Below, one piece after another: positions 60,561 to 63,473 of a stretch of DNA of 63,473 nucleotides; positions within the stretch are counted from its first letter, which is position 1, and every line of letters begins with the position of its first letter. The translations under genes and the position numbers were made by a program. The notes beneath the pieces were generated by a model, which saw nothing but the letters and a program-made list of their open reading frames with translations, did not search any database and had not been told where the DNA came from. Origin of the DNA: Fimenecus sp964527585. GTDB lineage: Bacteria; Bacillota; Clostridia; Oscillospirales; Acutalibacteraceae. The stretch is from positions 1 to 63,473 of the forward strand of contig CAZGPE010000009.1 of assembly GCA_964527585.1 (NCBI GenBank), written 5' to 3'.

Positions 60561-62405
60561 ATGCTTTCAAAAAAACAGGAAAAATTGCTGAAATTTGTTC
60601 AGAAACCTGCCCGTTATACAGGCGGAGAATTTAACAGCGTTGTTAAAGATAAAAACAAGATTAAGTTCAGGTATGCGTTTTGTTTTCCCGACAATTACGA
60701 AATCGGTATGTCGCATCTCGGAATGAAGATTCTTTACTCGATGATAAACGAGCGTGAAGATGCTTGGTGCGAGAGAGTTTTCGCTCCGTGGGACGATATG
60801 GAAAAACTTATGCGGGAAAACGGCGTACCTCTGTATGCACTCGAAAGTGGAGACGATATAAAAAATTTCGATATGATCGGCTTTACGATGCAGTATGAAC
60901 TCAGTTATACAAATGTACTTAATATGCTTGATCTTGCGGGACTTCCCGTAAAAAGTAAAGACAGAACCGATCTTACGCCGATCGTTGTTGCGGGCGGACC
61001 GTGTGTATGCAATCCCGAACCGATTGCCGATTTTATTGACATTTTTACTCCCGGCGAAGGAGAAGAAATTGTAAATGAACTGATAGATTTGCTCGAAAAA
61101 CATAAAGAACTAGGTTCGACTAAACTTGAATTTTTGCGTGAGGCGGCGCAGCTTGAAGGAGTTTATGTTCCGGCTTTTTATGATGTTTTCTATAAAGAGG
61201 ATGGAACAATTAAAGAAGTGGTGAACCGTGAAGGCGCACCTAAGACCGTCAAAAAGCGTATAGTTTCCGATTTGAACAGTTCGTATTATCCCGAAAAATT
61301 TGTCGTTCCGTTTATTGACATAGTTCACGACAGAGCGGTTTCGGAAATATTCCGTGGCTGTATAAGAGGGTGCCGTTTTTGTCAGGCGGGATTTATTTAC
61401 CGCCCTATCCGTGAAAAGTCGAGTGATGTTGTTAATAAACAGGCTAAGGCTCTCTGCGATTCAACCGGTTATGATGAAATTTCGCTGTGTTCTTTAAGTA
61501 CAAGCGATTATACCGAAATCGGAGATCTCATCCCAAAAATGTTCGATTGGGCTATAAAGGAAAAAATAAATGTATCTCTTCCTTCTTTGAGAGTAGATAA
61601 TTTTTCCGACGAACTTATGGAAGAACTGAAAAAAGTACGCCGAAGCGGACTCACTTTTGCTCCCGAAGCGGGAACACAGAGACTTCGTGATGCCATAAAC
61701 AAAAATGTTACCGAAGCGGAAGTCGTAACAACTGCGAAAAAGGCTTTTGCAGGCGGTTGGACAGCGGTTAAACTTTATTTTATGATGGGACTTCCCACGG
61801 AAACCCTCGAAGATATAAAGGGCATCGGAGATTTGGCTCAGACCGTGGTTAATACATACTATGCTAATCCCGAAAAGCCTAAGGGGAAAGGCGTAACAGT
61901 AAGCATCAGTGTTGCATCTTTTGTTCCAAAGCCCTTTACTCCTTTCCAATGGGAGCCGCAGGATACACGGCAAATGCTTGACGAAAAGCAAAAATATCTT
62001 CTCGAAAACATAAAAACAAGAAAAATTCAGGTTTCTTATCACGATTCTCCCACAAGTGCTCTTGAAGGCGTTTTTGCCCGTGGGGACAGGAAACTTTGTT
62101 CGGTTATCGAAACGGCGTGGAGAAAGGGCTGCAAATTTGACAGTTGGGATGAATTTTTCAGATACGACCTTTGGACAGAAGCGTTTGAGGAATGTGGCGT
62201 ATCAATGGAGTTTTATGCAAACCGTCAGCGTGAGTTCGATGAGATACTTCCGTGGGATATGTTTGATTACGGAGTAAGAAAAGAGTTTTTAATTGAGGAA
62301 AACAAAAAAGCGCATCAAAGCATAACAACGCCTAATTGCAGACAGAAATGTTCCGCTTGCGGTGCGGCAAAACTCAACGGAGGTAAATGTGATGCGAAAT
62401 GTTAG
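60561..62405 (+). CDS. B12-binding/radical-SAM protein (TIGR03960-like)
   Basis: The 614-aa product has an N-terminal B12-binding-like part (FCFPDNYEIGMSHLGMKILY) and the radical-SAM core with GCIRGCRFCQAGFIYRP (CxxxCxxC). LPSLRVDNFSDELMEEL and GLTFAPEAGTQRLRDAINK follow, and the C-terminus has CRQKCSACGAAKL, a second Cys cluster. It belongs to a clostridial family usually paired with a DUF2344 partner, which is encoded next. The reaction is unknown; a nucleic-acid or ribosome-related modification is a reasonable guess from frequent linkage to ribosomal protein genes, as here with rplS. Confidence 0.88.
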   Translation: MLSKKQEKLLKFVQKPARYTGGEFNSVVKDKNKIKFRYAFCFPDNYEIGMSHLGMKILYSMINEREDAWCERVFAPWDDMEKLMRENGVPLYALESGDDIKNFDMIGFTMQYELSYTNVLNMLDLAGLPVKSKDRTDLTPIVVAGGPCVCNPEPIADFIDIFTPGEGEEIVNELIDLLEKHKELGSTKLEFLREAAQLEGVYVPAFYDVFYKEDGTIKEVVNREGAPKTVKKRIVSDLNSSYYPEKFVVPFIDIVHDRAVSEIFRGCIRGCRFCQAGFIYRPIREKSSDVVNKQAKALCDSTGYDEISLCSLSTSDYTEIGDLIPKMFDWAIKEKINVSLPSLRVDNFSDELMEELKKVRRSGLTFAPEAGTQRLRDAINKNVTEAEVVTTAKKAFAGGWTAVKLYFMMGLPTETLEDIKGIGDLAQTVVNTYYANPEKPKGKGVTVSISVASFVPKPFTPFQWEPQDTRQMLDEKQKYLLENIKTRKIQVSYHDSPTSALEGVFARGDRKLCSVIETAWRKGCKFDSWDEFFRYDLWTEAFEECGVSMEFYANRQREFDEILPWDMFDYGVRKEFLIEENKKAHQSITTPNCRQKCSACGAAKLNGGKCDAKC

Positions 62406-63057
62406 GATTTTCTTTGAAAAAACAGGTATGGCAAAATATATTTCCCATCTCGACTTAATGCGTTGTTTCTCAAGGGCGATTAAGAGAGCGGGAATACCTC
62501 TTTGGTATACCGAAGGATTTAATCCTCATCCTTTTATGACTTTTTCGCTTCCTCTTTCACTTGGCTTTCAAAGCGTTTGCGAATCTGTGGATATTCGAAT
62601 AGTCGGAGAAATGGAAGACGGCGAAATAAAAGAAAGACTTAATAAAGCAATTCCCGACGGGATTGTTATAACCGAGGTTTCGCAGCCTGTTCATAAATCG
62701 GATGAAATTCGTTTTGCTCAGTTCGACATTTTGCTTTTTACCGATAAAATAAGCGAAGTGGAAAAAAGCGTTTCTTCTAAAATTCAATCCGATGAAATCA
62801 TTGTTGAAAAGAAAGGCAAGCAGGGAAGAAAAAAAGTAGTTAAGCAGATAAATATTAAAGAAAATATTATTTCTTATTCCGTTTCCGAAGACGAATCGGG
62901 AGTGCGTATTAAAGTTGTTCTTACAGCGGGTCTTAACAATAATATAAATCCGTCTCTTTTGATTGATGCAATATGCTGCGATGTAAATGATTTTATAGAA
63001 AGTTCGGAAGTAATAAAGGAAAAAATGTTCCTTGAAGATATGACCGAGTTTTGTTGA
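62392..63057 (+). CDS. DUF2344-like radical-SAM-associated partner (TIGR03936-like)
   Basis: The 221-aa product starts RNVRIFFEKTGMAKYISHLDLMRCFSRAIKRAG and contains GFNPHPFMTFSLPLSLGFQS, the family core. ATG 62392 has GGAGG 8 bp upstream and overlaps the previous stop by 14 bp. It probably acts as an accessory subunit for the radical-SAM protein. Nothing else in the sequence fixes a function. Confidence 0.85.
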   Translation: MRNVRIFFEKTGMAKYISHLDLMRCFSRAIKRAGIPLWYTEGFNPHPFMTFSLPLSLGFQSVCESVDIRIVGEMEDGEIKERLNKAIPDGIVITEVSQPVHKSDEIRFAQFDILLFTDKISEVEKSVSSKIQSDEIIVEKKGKQGRKKVVKQINIKENIISYSVSEDESGVRIKVVLTAGLNNNINPSLLIDAICCDVNDFIESSEVIKEKMFLEDMTEFC

Positions 63058-63075
63058 TAAAAATAAAAAAACACT

Positions 63076-63104
63076 TGCATTTTGTCCCGGTGTGTGATAT
63101 TATA
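63076..63104 (+). promoter_or_regulatory. Promoter of rplS
   Basis: TTGCAT (63076-63081) and TATTAT (63099-63104) with a 17-bp spacer, giving a leader of about 120 nt before rplS. Confidence 0.75.
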
Positions 63105-63110
63105 TTTTAG

Positions 63111-63232
63111 CATTTCGGCGCTTGCACTGTTTTATCGGTGCAAACGGCAGTTAATGGCAACATTAAAGCGGGCGGTCCTCTGCGTATGTATTTTACGGAA
63201 TGAACGCTTGAAAACAATTTTGGAGGTTCATT
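63111..63232 (+). promoter_or_regulatory. Structured leader of rplS (possible L19 autoregulatory leader)
   Basis: The leader contains a stem formed by TTGCAC and GTGCAA around TGTTTTATCG, then a C/G-rich part ending in GCGGGCGG, and finally TTTTGGAGG as ribosome site. Ribosomal protein leaders of this kind bind the encoded protein and repress translation; an L19 leader is known in Bacillota. The match to that class is not proven by eye. Confidence 0.45.
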
Positions 63233-63473
63233 ATGGACGCATTAAAAGTTATGACAGAAGGTATGCTCAAGGCTGAGCGCCCCAACATCAATGTCGGTGA
63301 TGTTGTTAAGGTTCATGTTAAAATCCGTGAGGGTGAAAGAGAAAGAATTCAGATTTTCGAAGGAACAATCATTGCCCGTAAAGGCAGCGGTGTTTCGGAA
63401 ACATTTACAGTTCGCCGTGTTGCTTACGGTGTAGGTGTAGAGAAAGTTTTCCCCGTAAACTCTCCCAATGTAG
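63233..63473 (+). CDS. rplS: 50S ribosomal protein L19 (partial, cut by window end)
   Basis: The first about 80 codons are visible: MDALKVMTEGMLKAERPNI, then VGDVVKVHVKIREGERERIQIFEGTIIARKG and VRRVAYGVGVEKVFPVNSP. These are the conserved L19 blocks for ribosome subunit interface contacts. The gene runs off the right edge. ATG 63233 has TGGAGG upstream. Confidence 0.97.
   Translation, partial: MDALKVMTEGMLKAERPNINVGDVVKVHVKIREGERERIQIFEGTIIARKGSGVSETFTVRRVAYGVGVEKVFPVNSPNV

Noticed and set aside
1..63473. CRISPR arrays, insertion sequences, prophage genes, integrases
   Set aside because: No spaced direct repeats, transposase or integrase motifs were seen in any frame; the only notable repeat is the one in pckG.

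Overview
The window looks like chromosome from an anaerobic, endospore-forming member of the Clostridia (Bacillota), probably an Oscillospirales-like gut lineage. The DNA is AT-rich, with strong Shine-Dalgarno sites, classical TTGACA/TATAAT promoters and hairpin-plus-T-run terminators. It carries spore coat genes (cotJABC), a gerA-type germination operon, a MurE with the DAP-type DNPR motif, sepF/divIVA division genes, and NADP-type glutamate dehydrogenase. I see no insertion sequence, integrase, phage gene or CRISPR array. The species cannot be fixed from the sequence alone.

Layout. 0.2-4.6 kb: an accessory operon encoding a small secreted protein, three FtsX/MacB-like membrane proteins and a LolD/MacB-type ABC ATPase, with the architecture of a bacteriocin export/immunity or peptide-sensing system. 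4.7-12.5 kb: tRNA-Ala, gdhA, tsaD, a GTP-type PEP carboxykinase broken by an 86-bp palindromic duplication, a tail-anchored phosphoesterase, a Gfo/Idh/MocA oxidoreductase and an SCP2 protein. 12.7-28.7 kb: a long co-directional run of a lipase-like hydrolase, miaB, ylbF, mutS, mutL, miaA, a HlyD-like adaptor, yggS, sepF, divIVA, lspA, rluD, a HAD phosphatase and a split transketolase. This run joins tRNA modification, mismatch repair, polar growth/division and pentose-phosphate metabolism. 28.7-29.9 kb: cotJABC.

30-41 kb: single genes and short operons. They are a polyprenyl-phosphate sugar transferase, an esterase, trmB with an overlapping ART-like gene, a dCMP deaminase, a sugar/cation symporter, tRNA-Gln, an orphan polytopic membrane protein, pncB with an overlapping inorganic pyrophosphatase, and a CapA-like protein. 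41.4-55.6 kb: the dcw cluster, in the order mraZ-rsmH-ftsL-pbp-murE-murF-mraY-ftsW-murG-murA-ftsQ-ftsZ. It lacks murD, murB, murC and ftsA, and ends in an FtsZ without a recognisable C-terminal conserved peptide. 55.6-60.5 kb: DUF4363/DUF421 genes divergent from the ger operon. 60.5-63.5 kb: a two-gene radical-SAM module and the start of rplS (L19), cut by the window end, with a structured leader.

The points most worth a second look are the ABC/FtsX secreted-protein operon with its apparently non-AUG (AUA) start, the palindromic insertion that breaks pckG, the ART-like gene translationally overlapped with trmB, and the unusual division gene set (no ftsA, altered FtsZ tail, acidic DivIVA, SepF). 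Promoter, terminator and start-codon calls are by eye; family assignments rest on recognisable motifs, not on database searches.
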